64,000 nt of DNA from Scenedesmus sp. ARA3 (GCA_004335835.1 RWJK01001724.1:1-64000); one strand, 5' to 3'. Positions 23,707 through 36,189 are shown, counted from the first letter of the stretch. Made by a program: numbers and translations. Notes: generated by a model from the letters alone, not told the origin.

Positions 23707-26230
23707 CTACTGCTGTTCTGCCCGCCGTGCCACAAAGATGCTGCCCTTGTCGCCTGCAGGCAGCAGCAGCAGCAGCAGCAGGAACAGGTCATCGGCAATG
23801 AGCCTACCAACACACCACGCACGGCAGCAGCAGTGCCTCAGCCAGCTGCACGAATTCAAACCGGCATGAACTAAGCATTGGCGAATGACATTAGGCAAGA
23901 CAGCACGGTGTCCACAGCAGTGCCTGCGTGTCCACCTTTGGAGATGCGCAGGTCTTCATCCAGGTAGAGCGTGTCGATGTAGCCGCTTGGCGAGAACACG
24001 CCAATTGCAAAGGGCACCCTGCACAGGTCAACGCACCAGCAATAACAGTTGGCAGCAGCCCACTGCTGTAGCCATGCATGCAGCGCTTCAGCCAGCCACA
24101 GCCAGCACAGCCGTAAAGCAGCGCCACTGTGGCGCCGCCACATCAAGTTAACCAGGGAGGCTGCCAGCTCAACCTCGGACCACACACAAGTGCACGGCAA
24201 CAGCGGCGCAGTATGCAGGTCCACCCAAAGAATGTGTTTTCAACAGCTGCAGGCTGCCTGCCTACCTGAGGCTGCCCCACTTGAGCTCTGCCTCCTTGAA
24301 GGTGGCAGTGATGCGCTCGCCAGCCTGTGTGGGTGTCACCTGAGCAGGGCCATCTACATTAATGACGCCCTCCTTGCCAAACGCCTCAAACCTACAGCAG
24401 CAGACATCACGGGTCTTGCTTGAGTCTTGGTTGACAGGCTAAGGCGGTGTAGGCGGCATGTATGTGTTGATGCTGTTCAACGCACAAATATTGTAAGGAA
24501 CGGATGTGGCTGCACGCAAGAGATCCATGGGACTGCATGCTGCTGTGCACAGGGAACCACTGGCAGGAGCAGCGCACAATGTGATACACATTATGCGCTA
24601 CGGCTGCTGCTAGTGAGGTAAAAGCTAGCATTGCTGGCCATGGCAGCTTGTGCCAGCTGCGGTGCGGCCCCCTGCGCAGCACTTGCAGCATGCTGCCACC
24701 CCATCCGCTCCACACTGCTGCTCACCGCGCCTGGTTGCCCACCCATCCCCGCTTGGTGTCAAAGGTCTGGAACTGCCCGCGCGCCTTGACCGTCTGCCTG
24801 CTGTCAGCCTTGCGCCCCACAGCACTGCCTGCGATGATGGGCACATTCCTGTAGCAGCGGCAGCAGCAGCGGCAGCAGAAGTAGCAGCAGCAGCAGGAGG
24901 AGGTGCGGCACAGTCAACAGAACGACAGGTGACTTTGCAACTAGACCAGTGGGAGCTGAGCTGCTGCCACTTCAGGAGTGCGAAGGTGCCAGAGTACCCA
25001 GTCCCTGCCAGCCTTGGGTCTTCCTTGTTGAGGCACGTGTTGGTAGGGACAAACTGCACAGCTGACACAAGGGGTTTAAGCAGTACCTAGAATGCTGATG
25101 CAGCCGGCTGTGCGCTGGCTCTGATTGCTGCATCACGATCAGCCAGCTGGCAGAGGATGCTGTCACTACAGCAGTACAGGGCTGTTTATTTTCTGCTGCT
25201 GTCAGTCCCTTCCTGCAAGCCGTACCCACTTGTAGAAGAAGTCGTATGCAGCAGCCAGCGCTGTGTTGAGCGGGGAGCGCTGCACATCACCCTTGGCACT
25301 GTCTGGCAGCGTATACAGCAGCGCCCACCTGCAGCCACACCAGCAGCCACACAGCAGCAGTCAGGTGCACAGCTGCATACCAGACCGCCGTGAAAGAGAT
25401 GGCCAAACCAAACAACACTAATACTTTCCTGCTGCGTCGAATCTAGAATGCAATTGTTGCGGGAGTGCACCCTGCTGTCATCTGCTGCTTGGCTTCAAGT
25501 GCACAGCGCCAGCGCCCAGGCCAGACCCCTCAACCCAGAAGCAACCAGAGAGCCGCTGCATAGCACGCTGTTGGTGGCGCTGCGGCTGTTGCAGGCAATG
25601 CAAGCACGGGTCTTGTACAAGCCCCACCTGCCATTGATCAAGTCAGACTCTGCTGGCCTCGGGGTGGGGTTGGCTGCCTCCAGCTGCCTCACCAGCTGCA
25701 GCAAGCTGGCCTGCAGCGTGGGGTCGTCTGCTTCCTGGGCACTGTTGAGCCTGCGACAGTTGCACGAGCAAAACTCAGGTACAGCTGGACTCAGCTATGC
25801 TCCATCTGCTGTTTATAGTGCAGCAAGCATTGCATGTGATGACAGAGAGTGTATAAGTGCCATTGCGGGTATGGGTATGTGTGCTGTGCTGTGCTGGGCC
25901 AGTGTGAGATGTTTGTGCCGCACCTGGTGACGGTCTTCACCAGCTCTGCCTTGAGGCTGTCTGTTGCTGTGGCCTTGGCAGCATGCACCTGGACATATAC
26001 ATTTAAGCGTTAGCACACCCAGCACTCCCATCAAGTTAGCACCATAGCAGTGGCAAACATGCCGTGCTGGCCTGGCAGAGATGTTGTAGGACAGCCCCAC
26101 TCACATGCATTCGCCGTGCGACTCGATTGGGTAGCAGATATGTTGTTTGAGCAGGTATGGCCGTTGCTGATCCTGCTCTGCTGCTGCTGTGGCATAGTGC
26201 TTGCCTGCGAGGCAGGTGTGACAGTGCCAT
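23707..26230 (-). CDS. Plastid lipid-associated protein (PAP/fibrillin)
   Basis: A fibrillin-family lipid-binding protein of plastoglobules or thylakoids. Nine exons: 26230-26105, 25988-25924, 25750-25628, 25328-25230, 24848-24726, 24391-24266, 24018-23936, 23753-23707, all phase-consistent across eight junction checks (eight exons listed carry the whole 263 residues). Order: transit-like start MALSHLPRRQALCHSSSRAG, helix with LLQLVRQLEAANPTPRP, INGRWALLYTLPDS, ALAAAYDFFYK, RGQFQTFDTKRGWVGN, then the family signature IDTLYLDEDLRISKG and the C-terminal GDKGSIFVARR. The signature spans the last intron, which confirms that junction. The last intron ends in a transcript-strand CTG run. Start choice rests on the splice-compatible frame; exon 1 is the least certain part. 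It is divergent from the transglutaminase-like gene and convergent with the EF-hand gene. Confidence 0.88.
23761..23781 (+). repeat. CAG array before the last fibrillin exon
   Basis: On the transcript strand it is CTG seven units long, abutting the acceptor at 23753. Confidence 0.85.
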
Positions 26231-26591
26231 GCTGGTTGTGGATCTGCTGGTGATGTAGACGGCGCAAGCAAAGCCAGAGAATAAACACAAACAGGCAGCA
26301 GAAAGACGAGATAAAGCAACCTTGCTACACCCAGCGTTTACTTGCTCTTGTACTCGCCCGAACCCTCCCGTGACTGAACCGCTCAGTTTCAAGTTTTCAG
26401 CCAGAGGATCGTGAAAGCGTACCATTTTCATCCCTCCAGCTTCATCCCGCTATATCTGTCTGATCCATGTTCTGATTCCTTTGGTGACTGTCGAGCTGAC
26501 ATGAAGCAGTACCAACTGGCCATGCTGATTCTGTTGTCCATCTGAAAGCAGGACATCTGACTGCAACTTGCTGCAGACTAATCCAACCAAT

Positions 26592-28814
26592 ATGAGTATA
26601 GTAGGATGTGCTGTAGCTGCGGGGATCTGTCTGCTGGCAGGCTGGACAGTCATACGCAGGCTGCAGCATGTGTCGACAACAGCACCATCAGGCAGGGGCA
26701 GCGAGCTGCAGGAATGTGTGGCATTCCTGCAAGAGCATATGCCGGAGCGTGACAGGAAAACAGTAGACCGCAAGTTTCTGGTGCACCATGCGCGGCTGGC
26801 ACTAAAAGCACGCAGGGCAAACAGCTGGGCTGCAGCAGTGCCATGGGAAGTGTTTCTAAACGATGTGCTGCCCTACCGCAATTTGGACGAACCCATCGAC
26901 ATTGACTGGCGCTCACTGTTCCTGAAGCGCTTTGGACCGATGGTGGCTGATGCTAGCAGCCTAACAGAAGCAGCCCAGCTGCTGAACAGGTGGGCCTTAG
27001 CACACACCAACACACCTGCTGACAGATTGGCAGTGCTGTCGACCTCACCCCTGCAGCATACGCGTGCATGCACCAGTACATGCTGTGACTATGTGGATGC
27101 TTGCGCCAGCAGCTGGAAACCCCGAACCTGCATGTACCTGTTGAAGCACGCACACAGCTCAAACCTGCAAGGCATACTCTGCTCTTTTCCCGAGGCACTC
27201 CCTTGGCCTCACTTTGCACCTGTTTCTGCTTATCGCCAGAGCCGACCCCTGTGCTTACTAATGTTGCTGGTGCCTCTGCCTCTGCTGCTGCAACTTGCAA
27301 AACAAATACCCCCAGGGACATCTGGAAGATCTGGGGCTTGCACTTTGTGCCTGACAAGTCGCCTGAGATCATGTCGCCAGGGCAGACATTGGCTGCAGGG
27401 TATGCCTCCTGCACAGGGCTGTCCATCTTCCTGGCAGATGCCTGCAGGGCGGTGGGCATCCCAGCACGCGTAGCAGGTGCGGCTGCGGGGTGACGCTAGC
27501 GCTAACAAGTAGTGGGGCAGACTGCCGGACAATCAACGCTCACTGGTGCTATCTCTGGGGCAGAGATGCATGCACTGCAATGACTGCAGGCGCGCCTCTG
27601 TGCCTGTCGGCACAGCACTGCATGGTACGCTGCCAAGTGTTGGTACTGCAGTCTGTGCGGGATGTACTGATAAAGTTCTGCCCACCGCCGAATGGCCTGA
27701 TAAGCTGCACCTGTTAATGTTGCTGCTGCTTATTGCTGTTTGCAGGCACGCCCAGCTGGGTGCAGGACCGCAGGGACAGCCCTGATGAGCGCTTCAACAA
27801 CCACAACTGGGTGGAAGTGTATGATGGCAGCGGCTGGTCCTTCACAGGTGATCAGCAGCCAACGGGTGTTTTGAGTATAGAGTTGGTCGTAGGAGCAGTG
27901 GTAGCGGCTGGGCCTTTTCCGGTGCACAGCAGCACAGCAGCGTGTGTGGTGTTTGTTTACAGCGTGGCAGTGATGGCAGTCATGGCAGCAGCTTTCAGAC
28001 GAGCTGGACATCTCTGTGGTGTTCAGTGGAGTTGATGCGCCAGCATGACTGACTGCTGTTGTTGTCACAGTACATGCTGCAAAGCCAGAAGCTGAGTTGG
28101 TGAATCTCTCTGCGGTGACAGTGTCATGCTGTTGAAGTAAACCTCCCTGGGCAAACGTTGGGTGATCAGCTGCTGTGCACGTACACGTTCATGCGGGCGC
28201 CACAGCTGCATGACTACCCGCCTGCTACCTGCTGTGCTGCTGCTTGCAGGTGCGTGCGAGTACAACACCGCAGGTGAGCAGCAGCTTTAGGGAAGCTGGT
28301 CCTGCTGCCAGTAACGCGCAGGCAAGCCAGACAGCCTTGCACCAGTGCAGCAGTCTTCCGCAGCTTGCCGCGCCAGACCTTGTGCATGTCTCAGCCACGT
28401 TTGCTTTGAGCAGTCACATCCTTTCATAGTGTTTCCATCCCCCGTCTGCAAAGATTTGGTGGCGCAGCTGCATACCTGCAGCTTGATGTCTGTGCAGTCA
28501 ACCAGAGTGAGGCGCCGCCTCGGCCATGCTGTCTATATTACGATCCAGTTCTACCTGTCTGCCCCTCTGTCCAAATTTCTGTGCAGGCTTGAATCACACC
28601 TGGTTCTTCCCACAACCAGCCAAGGGCCAGACACCAGGCAGCCACTGGCACGCCATCTACGCAGCATCTTACAGGCAGACGGGGCTGCCGTTCCCGCTGG
28701 CATGGGCACCAGAGGACGAGTCAGTGCCTGGCGTAGACGTGACGCAGGCATACATCGATGCGCCTGTCACGTGGGCACCCACAGCAATGGCTGCAGCGGC
28801 TGCAGCAGCAGCAC

Positions 28815-28848
<34 letters not shown>

Positions 28849-28894
28849 GGGAGGTGCTGGAGAAGCAGCGGCACAGGGGCTGGCTGTGGCGTAG
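26592..28894 (+). CDS. Membrane-anchored transglutaminase-like protein
   Basis: A papain-fold transglutaminase-core protein. Such domains cross-link or cleave at Gln/Cys sites; the substrate is unknown. Exons: 26592-26989, 27316-27476, 27746-27847, 28250-28273 (a 24-base microexon) and 28587-28894, phase-consistent, 330 residues. It starts with a hydrophobic anchor (MSIVGCAVAAGICLLAGW). The likely nucleophile is Cys165 in YASCTGLSIF, a typical CRAxGIPAR helix follows (CRAVGIPAR), and the likely His is 206 in FNNHNWVEVY. The usual Asp after the His (GW..FDP) is not seen; the sequence reads GWSFTGACEYN, across the microexon. A conserved-looking block GLNHTWFFPQPAKGQTPG follows. The C-terminus is a poly-Ala run. 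It is divergent from the fibrillin gene. Confidence 0.82.
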
Positions 28895-30620
28895 AGGTGT
28901 GTCCAGCCAAGTCAGCCGTGTACAACGCAGTAGTATTGACCCTCATATCTGCTTGTGATGGACCATCAGAAGCGAGCATGACTAGTACCTGTGTGGCCTG
29001 ATGTGTGTGACCTGCAGCAGTCCTTTCATTGATCAGGCGCACATTGCACAAACCAGTCTCAACAAGCCGGGGTCCATGATGGAGCATTGCTCCGAACTTC
29101 TGCCGCGCCATTGCAGTGCGGGGCTGTTCTTGCTATGGCTTGATTGGTAATTGATGATGAAGCTGGTGTCAACGTGTGCTCTGTGGCAAACATTGTGACA
29201 GCTGTACTACAGTGTATATCTGCCGCAGCATTGCGAGTTGCAGGCATACACACTTTGCAACAGCTGCATGCAACATAGTGCGCACTCACATGTGCTGCAA
29301 CAATGTGAAGCCATGGTTGGGTGACGCACGTTGATTGTTGCAGGCGGGCAGCTGTTGTCTGGTACCAGACACCAATGCCCAGGATCCGTTAAGACATTGT
29401 TACAGCAGAGCAGCCAGTTCCACTGTTCCATGTACATGTGAGGGGCCTGCACTCAGGGGTAAACACCATGCGACGCGCGCCTTCCCTTGCACTGCACGAC
29501 CCCAGCCGCAGCGTGTGCGCACATGCATGACGCATGGAAATATGGATATTCACCTTGCCGCATGTGCAGCGCACAAACAATGCAACTGAAAGACTGCAAG
29601 TCTTTTGGGTAATGCCAGGTCCCTACTGTGATAGCTGTGCACTGCCTGCATGCAACGGACGCAAGCACAGCACGTTGGCCAGCAACTTGCTTGAAGATTG
29701 CCTGAGCTGGCATACAGCACCAATCAACGAACACCAACAAACAGCGCAGGCTAAGAAGTAGCAGCGCTGCTATTCTTTTGACCAAGCCACAGTAGCTGAG
29801 CCTCTGCAGATTTGGCTCCGCAGCAAGCAGCCACGCCCCATAGCTTTACACACATCACCATCACTCAAAACATGTTTCAGCCTATCATACACGTGTGTCA
29901 GGACGTATATACACAATGGCAGCAAGTTCAAAACAAGTAGGTACTGCAACGATGTGCCTGCCGGCACCGGATGGCACTGACTAACCACAATTACTGCTGG
30001 AATGGCACTTGCAGCAAAGCATCACTGCCCGTCATCCAACGGTTGGCAAGCAAGCCTCAGCAGAATTTGCTGCATGAATGCTGCACCAACAAATGCAACA
30101 CTGCCAGCCAGGCCTGAAAAACCACATGACAGCAATCCAGTCGCAACTGGCTGCTTGCAAGGACGCTGTGTGCCAAGTAAAAACAGTGTAGACGATTCCA
30201 CCAATGCTGGTCTGCCAGCTGTCCAGCTGGCTGCAGGGATGGTGTGCGTACTAACAACCAGCAAAAAGTACACTCATCAGAACCGTCCACTGACACTCAT
30301 CACACACAGCACACGAGCCACTGGAGCCCACAACAACACTGAGTTCTTGCACCTTGTTTAGCACAGTGCAAGTGCGTCTCGGCTCAATCATGCTCTGCCT
30401 CTGCTTGACACCATTCAAAATTTAACCACTCATGCAGCTGTGCTTGCACAGACATAGCGTTCATGCCACATGCAGCTGCTCCATCACACAGATGCAGGCA
30501 CAGCAAGTTGCCTGGTCTACTCGCTCATGCACACCACCACTCAGCAGTGCGTAACAAGCAGTTGGCAAGTGGTCCAACCTAGATTACCTGCTCTCTCACT
30601 CGCTTACATGCAACAAGTTA
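28895..30620. other. No gene recognised
   Basis: About 1.7 kb between the transglutaminase-like gene and the convergent cytochrome b5 gene. Both 3' regions lie here. TGTAA on the minus strand at 30604-30608 lies just past the cytochrome b5 stop. Confidence 0.5.
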
Positions 30621-31286
30621 TCATTGCTGCAGCTCGCCAATGTAGTATGCCTGCAGCTGCCGCCATGCCACCGGATAAGGCCTGTGGATCTCCCTAAACT
30701 CTACGCTGCAGTCGCTGCCCAGGTGTGCCAGGATGCTCAGCACAGTGGTGACCTGGCAGCCACTGTCCCAGCCTGGGTGACTAACCAAATGCTCTGTTAT
30801 ATCATATACCTTGCCATCAACTGCAATCCAGCCATCATCGCAGTAGCGGTGCTGTGCCACGTCAGCTAGGGTCCAGCTGCGGTTTAGCTGCCGCAGCTGT
30901 CGCCGGGTGAGCTTGGGGTCGTGCTGCAGGACTGGCCGCTTGAGCTGCCAAGCCTGATGCGTGCCGCTGCTGCTGCTGCTGATGCTGCTGCTTGCTGACA
31001 GGTTGTGCTGGGTTGCCTCAGAGGGAGGCCGCAGCACTGGGCTTGCTGCTGCTTGTGAGTGGGTGGTGTGCTGGTAGCTAGTCAAGCTGTCTGTGCTACT
31101 GCTTGGTGATAGAAAGCCGCTGCTGAAGTGCTGCACTATGTTGTGCTCGCTGCTGCTGCTGCTGATGCTGCCTGAGACACTGCCTGTTGATGCTGGCCCC
31201 TTGGGCAGCGTTGCGCCAGTGAATGGACATGATAGGAACTGCTGCTGCTCGTCATTCGACAATATCAAGGAGGCGAAAGGGCACAT
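30621..31286 (-). CDS. Cytochrome b5-like heme-binding domain protein
   Basis: A small electron-transfer or heme-binding domain at the C-terminus of a Ser-rich protein, 221 residues, single exon, from the first ATG of the frame. The domain (about 140-221) reads WTLADVAQHRYCDDGWIAVD, then KVYDITEHLVSHPGW. The first axial His is in HPGW (HPGG is usual) and the second is probably in EIHRP. The N-terminal 130 residues are poly-Ser low complexity. No membrane anchor or partner reductase domain is seen, so it is probably soluble. The partner is unknown. It is divergent from NOL12. Confidence 0.85.
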   Translation of the reverse strand: MCPFASLILSNDEQQQFLSCPFTGATLPKGPASTGSVSGSISSSSSEHNIVQHFSSGFLSPSSSTDSLTSYQHTTHSQAAASPVLRPPSEATQHNLSASSSISSSSSGTHQAWQLKRPVLQHDPKLTRRQLRQLNRSWTLADVAQHRYCDDGWIAVDGKVYDITEHLVSHPGWDSGCQVTTVLSILAHLGSDCSVEFREIHRPYPVAWRQLQAYYIGELQQ

Positions 31287-32007
31287 CCTGCTGCTGATGA
31301 TGCAGGCTGGAAGCTGGCGAGTGCTGCTTGTGCTGCTGCTTGCCGCTGTTGTAGCAGGACTGTGTGCCACCGTTGGCGGGAGTTCCACACCGTAATGCAG
31401 TGTGAAAGATAGCTGATAACAAATCAACGTACTGATGAGCAACACTCATTGCTTTTGTGTCAAATCAAACGTATGCAATGGGCGCTGTCCGGGCGGTCCG
31501 CTGCAAAGGTCCACCTCAGTGTGGGGCACTGGGTCCAGTCTCAAACAGAGGGGGGACCAGCTGAGGCAAACACGAGCATTTAGTGCATGAATAATGAAAG
31601 CATGATTGTATGATTATAACAATCTGCCGATCATCCACTCCACGCCGTGCGCAGTGATCAACCAGAGACACTGGGACGCAAGCGCATCACAAGCCTTTTC
31701 TTGCCCAAGAAAAACGACAAACAAAGTCTCAAAGTCTAATAGTGAAGTTTGAGGGCATGCTGGACATGCCGACAGCAGTCCCAGAATTTTGCCTGTTATT
31801 GTGTGGTGACTCGGCAATTTCCAGGATGAAAACTTCCTATATCACCTTGAAGTGTGTCGGACATGGTTTTTCATTACTATCGTGTGTCGACCCGGTTCCT
31901 TCTTGCGTAGCAAGACTCCTTCAGTGCTTGACTGCCTGCCTGCAAGGCTGCCTGCTTATTCTTCGACAAGGTTCACAGTGTTGCATATCCTCTTTTCAAT
32001 CTTGTAA
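31287..32007. other. Intergenic region between divergent cytochrome b5 and NOL12 genes
   Basis: A 721-base gap that must hold both promoters; it includes GGTCC/GGACC-rich patches near 31490-31560. I see no gene. Confidence 0.5.
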
Positions 32008-32237
32008 ATGAAGTCGCTGTATAGGGACTATGATGCCCTGGCATACAACCCCAAGAGCATAGGGGAAGAAAGAGGTGCCATCAACTATGTGAAGAAGGCC
32101 AAGCAAAGACACAAAGGCGTAGAGATTACATTTGATCCCAAGGCTCACAAGTGAGGAACACTTGTAAGCATGGTGCTCAGCCTTGCACCAGTGCAGACGC
32201 TGCTGCCGCTGCTGGATTGCTGCCGCAGCAGCAGCAA

Positions 32238-32284
<47 letters not shown>

Positions 32285-33192
32285 CTGCTGTTGCTGCCAT
32301 GCAACCATATTCTATGCCCTTTTCTGGATGCGTAACCCGTGCCTGTGCATGCAGGGACTTTGTAACAGGCTTCAGGAAGCGCAAGCAGCAGCGCCGCAAG
32401 GAGGCAGAGAAGTGAGCACAGGCTGGCACCTGTGAAGAGCTAGCAGGCAGCTGCCAGCCGCCAGCCCCCTGCTGCTGCTGCTGCTGCCTGGAAGGACTGC
32501 AGCCATACAACCTGCAGCACAATCCAATAGCGATAGCAGCTGCCGAGCCTCGTGTGAGCAGCAGGCACAAGTTGTGCAGCAACTGCTACTGCAGACTAAC
32601 AGTTGTGTGCTGGTCCAGTCTTGTTGTATAAGCTAAACATGTTGGTGGCTATTGACCAGTGTTAGTGCTGCACGGCGGCTAACTGCTGCCCCCGCTGCTG
32701 GTGCTGCTGCAGGCAGAACACCAAGAAGGCGAAGCAGCAGCGGGTAGAAGACCGAGCAGAGGTGCGCTGTGCTGGCCTGCGGCACACGGCTGCTGACTCT
32801 GCTTTATGTTGAGACATCTGCATTTCAGGGGCGGTAGACGCACCACAGCTTGACGCAGCCGAGCACAGACTCACGCCTAGCAGCAATGCGCCTGGGTCTG
32901 GCCACATGCTGTGCGTATGATGATATTGTAGGCGTGCATTGGCAGTGCCTCCTGAAACAGCTGCGTGTGGCAGTTGCCAGCACTGCAGCGCCAGCATAGC
33001 AGCTTTCAAGGCAGATAAGCAGTGCATACGCATTGCCCTGCTCTTGGCGGGCCACACGGGTTAAGTACGCCTCTGCTCCTGCTGACGCTGCTGCCTCCAC
33101 ACCTTGACAGAGGCGCAAGGAGTTGAAGCACAAGCTGGGTTTGCCTGAGGACTATGGCGTGCAGGGCAGTGATGAGGAGCAAGGTGGGCAGC

Positions 33193-33225
<33 letters not shown>

Positions 33226-33833
33226 TATGTTCCTGGTGTTCATTGCGGAGTAACCGCAGGGAATGCTGCGCAGCCAGCAGTTGAAGCAGCAGGTTCTCAC
33301 AAGCAAGCTGGCAGCAGCTTTGCTAAGGCATGCGCTGCGTGATGGCTGGCCGTGCTGCGCAGCAACGTGTCAATCATACACGGCACAGCTGCGCTTGCAA
33401 GTCAATGCGCAGCATCCTCCACACCCGCTCTTACACAATGCATCATATGCTCGGCTGCACCTGTCTTTGCTGCTGCAGCTGCCCCAGACCCTGACGCAGC
33501 AGCAGCCAAGGCGCAGGTGAAGCAGTACCAGCAGGAGGGCTTCACCACCACAGTGTCTGTGGTCAATATGAGCATGGGGGACAGGTGAGGCGGCACGGTT
33601 GCTGCTTGCCTTGTTGTTGGCCAGGTTGTAGCGCTGCTGCTGCTGCTGCTGCTGATGTTCCTGAGGATGTGAAGGTCAGGTCAGGGCTGCAGGGCTGTTT
33701 GTTGTTACTAACTGGGCTGATGGTGTGTGCCTGCTGCTGCGCTGGTGCTGCAGTGATGACGAGCCTCAGCAGCAGTCGGGAGATGAGGAAGGCGAAGAGG
33801 AAGATGAGCAGCAGCAGCAGCAACGGCAGAGTA

Positions 33834-33867
<34 letters not shown>

Positions 33868-34021
33868 CTTGCAGCCAGGCGCTGCTGGGAAGCAGCTACA
33901 TAGCAAAGGCAAGGCAGGCGGCGGCAGCAGCAAAGCAGGCAGCCTAAAAGCAGCTGGTGGCAAAGTGGCGAAGGCAAGCGGGAAGCTGAAGCAGCACCAG
34001 AAGAAGAAGCACAAGAAGTAG
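32008..34021 (+). CDS. NOL12: Nucleolar protein 12 / Rrp17-like ribosome biogenesis factor
   Basis: A nucleolar RNA-binding protein, with 5'-3' exonuclease activity reported for yeast Rrp17, needed for pre-rRNA maturation. Exons: 32008-32150, 32355-32411, 32713-32761, 33111-33183, 33479-33584, 33754-34021, phase-consistent, 231 residues. The family core is GVEITFDPKAHK, DFVTGFRKRKQQRRKEAEK, then a Lys/Arg coil (TKKAKQQRVEDRAERRKELK) and the later FTTTVSVVNM strand. The C-terminal third is acidic, then poly-Gln, then strongly basic, ending KQHQKKKHKK, as nucleolar targeting tails do. The intron before exon 2 carries a CTG run. A CAG run follows the stop. Confidence 0.9.
32239..32282 (+). repeat. 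CTG array in NOL12 intron 1
   Basis: About 14 CTG units on the transcript strand, some 70 bases upstream of the acceptor. Confidence 0.9.
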
Positions 34022-34030
34022 AGCTGCTTC

Positions 34031-34035
<5 letters not shown>

Positions 34036-34084
<49 letters not shown>
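34036..34084 (+). repeat. CAG array in NOL12 3' UTR
   Basis: About 16 sense-strand CAG units starting 15 bases after the stop. A TGTAA at 34213-34217 could be the poly(A) signal. Confidence 0.92.
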
Positions 34085-34085
<1 letters not shown>

Positions 34086-34584
34086 CTGGCATTAAATGAT
34101 GATCATGCCGGTGTTTGGACGGAAGCTGCTTTGCAACCGGCACTAGGCAGCAGACTGATGTGGTTGCCCAATGAGCCTGTCATTGGCTCGAAAACGGGCT
34201 GTGTTCCTGTCGTGTAACACACAAATTGTGATGATGAAACAAGAGCTACTATGTCTGTGGAAGTATGCTTTGCAAGAGTGTTTGTTGTCATGCCGTGCCA
34301 GACGACTCGGGTGGTTGTGGGCTGATGCACTTCACGTACCCTTGACCCTTTGCCAAATGGCGTTTGGACTTGTAGGTGCACTGTCACACCAAGTGTGTCA
34401 CCACCAAAACCCTGGACAACTTGATCTACATATTTCACGTCACAGAGCTTGTTGATATGCACTCGTGCTACCAGCTGTCACTGTATAGAATCTAGCATTG
34501 CTAGCAAGCGCCAAAACAAGCCGGGCAAGCTTTGTACAGCTGCTTTCCCACTCGTCCAACACGGCTTGTCTTTATCGCCCCGAC

Positions 34585-34868
34585 ATGCCGCAACAATCCG
34601 TTGCAATAGTTGTGTTTGCGCGAATGCCAGTGCCCGGAAAAGCAAAGACGCGGCTGGCAGCTGGCGTGGGCCCTGCAGCAGCTGCTGAGTTCTACAGGCG
34701 GTGTGCTCAGCTCCTTTTCCACAGCGCTTACAGGTGAGCAAAAAAGCGTCAGCAATAACTGATGTTGTTTGTTGTATGCTGCTTAAGTCAGCCAACCACA
34801 TGCAGCACTCTGCGTTCAATTTGCCACAGCAGCAGCGCATTTTCTGTTGCTGTCTCAGGCAGCAGTAC

Positions 34869-34914
<46 letters not shown>

Positions 34915-35985
34915 GCCAGTCCTTTCATGGCATGGTGCAGCAGTACAACGTATGAACCATATAATGCTGCATATAGTCACTGATTGCCAGGGGCCACCAG
35001 CTGTCGCTGCATGGCCTGAAAAACATCTACATCTAGAAAGTGTGTGGCACGCTGTGGCTGATCATCTCAACTCGCCCTTTGCACTCATCTGCTCTGCAAC
35101 CTTTGAATGTCATGTTGCAGATGCGCCTCAGCAGACGCACTCGTGTTCTGCTCGGCTGCAGAAGACGTGCCTGCCATGCAGCACTGGCTACAGCACAACA
35201 GCACACCCATGCCAGTGCATGCGCAGCAGCAGACGCCTGACCTGGGGCTGCGTATGCTGGCAGCTCTCACAGCAGCAGCAACAGGCACATATGGCAACAG
35301 CGGTTTAGCGTTGCAGGAGCCACCTGTGTGCCAGAGCTGCGGTGAGGGGGCAGCTGACACAGCGGCACAGGATTATGGTGGCACAGCAGCAGCAACAGCA
35401 GCAGCAACAGCAGCAGCAACAGCAGCAGCAACAGCAGCACCAGGACCTGCAGGCAGTGTCACACAGCTGCAGTCGTGTGGGCCTATGCATCAGCAACAGG
35501 CTCAACACCCAGGGGAAAGAGAGCTGCAGCAGCAGTGCAAAGGCTACAGCGCTGTGATGGTGATCGGCACAGACATCCCTGACCTCTCAGCAGCAGTGCT
35601 GGATGCAGCAGCAGCGGCCCTCGCCACACATGATGTTGTGCTGGGCCCTGCGCGTGATGGAGGGTTTTACCTGATGGGGTTCAGGACAGAAGCCCTGCTG
35701 AAACCTGAGGTACAGTCTGGGCAGGTGTTTGAGTCGGTGCAGTGGAGTACTGACAGTGTGCTGCTGCGCACAATGGCTGGGGTTCAGCGGCTGGGCTTGC
35801 GGTTGGCACCCACAGATACATTGCCAATCTTGCAAGATGTTGACACCTTGCAGGACTTGCAGGCCTGGTATACACAGACGGCAACACAGCAGCAGCAGCA
35901 GCAGCAGCAGCAGCTGCATGCGGAGGTTGCAGACAATGGCAGCAAGCGCGGGCAGCACAGCGGACAGGACTGGTTTAGGGTTTAG
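34585..35985 (+). CDS. DUF2064 glycosyltransferase-like protein
   Basis: Belongs to the DUF2064 / TIGR04282 GT-A-fold family (nucleotidyl or glycosyl transferase-like; substrate unknown). Two exons, 34585-34733 and 35121-35985, phase-matched, 337 residues. The N-terminal loop is VVFARMPVPGKAKTRLA, the acidic metal motif is IGTDIPDL, and the family signature is GPARDGGFYLMG, followed by VQWSTDSVL. Between the N-terminal half and IGTDIPDL lies a low-complexity insertion of repeated Ala-Ala-Ala-Thr (35385-35440). A poly-Gln run sits near the C-terminus. The family is common in bacteria and sporadic in algae. The first ATG of the frame is used. The intron holds a CTG run (34869-34911). Confidence 0.87.
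34869..34911 (+). repeat. CTG array in the DUF2064 intron
   Basis: About 14 units on the transcript strand; here it lies mid-intron, not at the acceptor. Confidence 0.88.
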
Positions 35986-36095
35986 TGCAGCAGCACAGAC
36001 GGCTGCTGCTTGAGCACACGTGTGAGCTGCTTGAATCACACTAGCGGCACGCATGCATGCGTGGGGTTCAGCTGCAGCTGCACGCCCCGCCTTGC

Positions 36096-36189
<94 letters not shown>

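Noticed and set aside
24960..25068. Possible extra fibrillin exon reading VQFVPTNTCLNKEDPRLAG
   Set aside because: The flanking exons join directly in phase (YDFFYK to NVPIIAG), and including this segment breaks the frame.
36098..36187. CAG arrays read as long poly-Gln, poly-Ala or poly-Ser proteins in all frames
   Set aside because: These are triplet-repeat artefacts; only arrays embedded in otherwise supported frames were accepted as coding.
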